Positions 7,384 to 8,041 of a stretch of DNA of 8,041 bases are shown one piece after another. The stretch is from Gemmatimonadaceae bacterium (GTDB taxonomy: Bacteria; Gemmatimonadota; Gemmatimonadetes; Gemmatimonadales; Gemmatimonadaceae). The stretch is taken from assembly GCA_025357975.1 (NCBI GenBank), contig JANYKY010000139.1:1-8041 (forward strand), read 5' to 3'. How positions within the stretch are numbered: position 1 is the first letter of the stretch; the number at the start of each line of letters is the position of its first letter. The notes beneath the pieces were generated by a model. It searched no databases. It was not told the DNA's origin and saw only the letters and a program-made list of their open reading frames with translations. Both the position numbers and the translations under genes were made by a program.

Positions 7384-8041
7384 GCCGCTTCACCGTTGCC
7401 GAGGCGACGACTCTCGAGGGCGCCGGGCTACATCTGGGGGAGCCGTGCCGCCTGACGTTTTTCCCTGCGGCGCCTAATTCGGGAATCCGTTTCCGGCGTA
7501 GCGACATTGCGGATGCACCACCGATAAATGCAAGCGTACTCGAGGTGAGCGCGAGCGAGCGTCGCACTCAGCTCGGGTCGGGGAACAATACAGTTCATAC
7601 TGTCGAGCATGTCCTGGCAGCCGTCGCTGCAATCGGAATCGACGATGTCATGATCGACATGAACGGGCCGGAGCCGCCGATTCTCGACGGCAGCGCCAGT
7701 CCGTTTTTCGATCTGTTGAAGCAAACCGGTCTTGCGGCACAGGACGGGGAACCGGATTATCTGGTGTTGAGCGAACCAGTGCGAATCATCGACGGCGAGT
7801 CCGTTTACGAAGCCTTTCCGGCGAAGCACCTCGAGCTCGACGTCACGATAGAATTTCAGCATCCACGAATCGGGAAACAGAATACCGCTCTTACAGTCAC
7901 GACTGACACTTTCGAGGCGGAGTTGTCACGTGCGCGCACATTTGGATTCGTCAATGAAGTAGAGTGGTTGCGTTCGCGCGGCTTGATTAAGGGAGCGTCG
8001 CTCGACAATGCGATAGTTCTGGACGAAAGCGAAATCGTGAG
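7380..8041 (+). CDS. lpxC: UDP-3-O-acyl-N-acetylglucosamine deacetylase LpxC, N-terminal part (3' end cut by window edge)
   Basis: LpxC is the zinc enzyme for the committed step of lipid A synthesis, removing acetate from UDP-3-O-acyl-GlcNAc in the cytoplasm. The 220 visible codons read from GTG at 7380, which overlaps the lpxD TGA (GTGA), with weak purine-rich GAGAAG at 7370-7375. Family blocks: [17 protein letters not shown] (11-27), FRRSDI (38-43), HTVEHVLAA (73-81) with Glu76 and zinc-ligand His77 aligned to E. coli Glu78/His79, the [13 protein letters not shown] substrate loop (97-109), and in the second domain [20 protein letters not shown] (183-202) and [10 protein letters not shown] (206-215). 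The two remaining zinc ligands (His and Asp of the HKxLDxxGD motif) lie past the right edge, so completeness cannot be judged. No fabZ gene lies between lpxD and lpxC; in some phyla FabZ is fused to the LpxC C-terminus, which cannot be seen here. Confidence 0.96.
   Translation, partial: MSRFTVAEATTLEGAGLHLGEPCRLTFFPAAPNSGIRFRRSDIADAPPINASVLEVSASERRTQLGSGNNTVHTVEHVLAAVAAIGIDDVMIDMNGPEPPILDGSASPFFDLLKQTGLAAQDGEPDYLVLSEPVRIIDGESVYEAFPAKHLELDVTIEFQHPRIGKQNTALTVTTDTFEAELSRARTFGFVNEVEWLRSRGLIKGASLDNAIVLDESEIV

Noticed and set aside
7428..7862. Antisense frame of 144 codons in 7428-7862
   Set aside because: It overlaps the forward LpxC frame, whose HTVEH and DGSASPF motifs are unmistakable; the antisense product shows no recognisable feature.

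Overview
The window is ordinary chromosomal core sequence from a diderm (LPS-making) bacterium of moderately high GC. All genes lie on the + strand with almost no non-coding DNA. A McsB/ClpC arginine-phosphorylation protease module next to a BamA-OmpH/Skp-LpxD-LpxC envelope cluster, in an organism that is clearly Gram-negative, is most reminiscent of Gemmatimonadota or a neighbouring phylum. This placement comes from gene content only and no database search was made, so it is tentative.

Layout: (1) 2-649, the C-terminal part of the protein-arginine kinase McsB, cut by the left edge. (2) 646-3144, a complete ClpC AAA+ unfoldase, overlapping mcsB by 4 bases (ATGA). (3) 3145-3273, the only real intergenic gap; it carries a strong hairpin terminator for mcsB-clpC and then a possible promoter for the next unit. 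(4) 3274-5700, bamA, with a signal peptide, five POTRA domains and an outer-membrane barrel. (5) 5714-6316, a periplasmic OmpH/Skp-type chaperone, 13 bases downstream. (6) 6313-7383, lpxD, whose TTG start overlaps the ompH stop. (7) 7380-8041, lpxC, starting with GTG over the lpxD stop and cut by the right edge.

Two functional units are visible. In the first, McsB marks proteins with phosphoarginine and ClpC recognises, unfolds and feeds them to ClpP; the ClpC N-domain keeps the residues aligned with the known phosphoarginine pockets. In the second, BamA inserts outer-membrane proteins, OmpH/Skp escorts them through the periplasm, and LpxC and LpxD carry out the second and third steps of lipid A synthesis, so protein and lipid building of the outer membrane are co-expressed. 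The second unit continues beyond the right edge.

No mobile element, CRISPR array, tRNA, rRNA or previously undescribed system was found. Points worth a second look are the altered allosteric motif in McsB, the terminator that settles the bamA start, a possible leaderless bamA transcript, and the probable shape of the lpxC gene beyond the edge.
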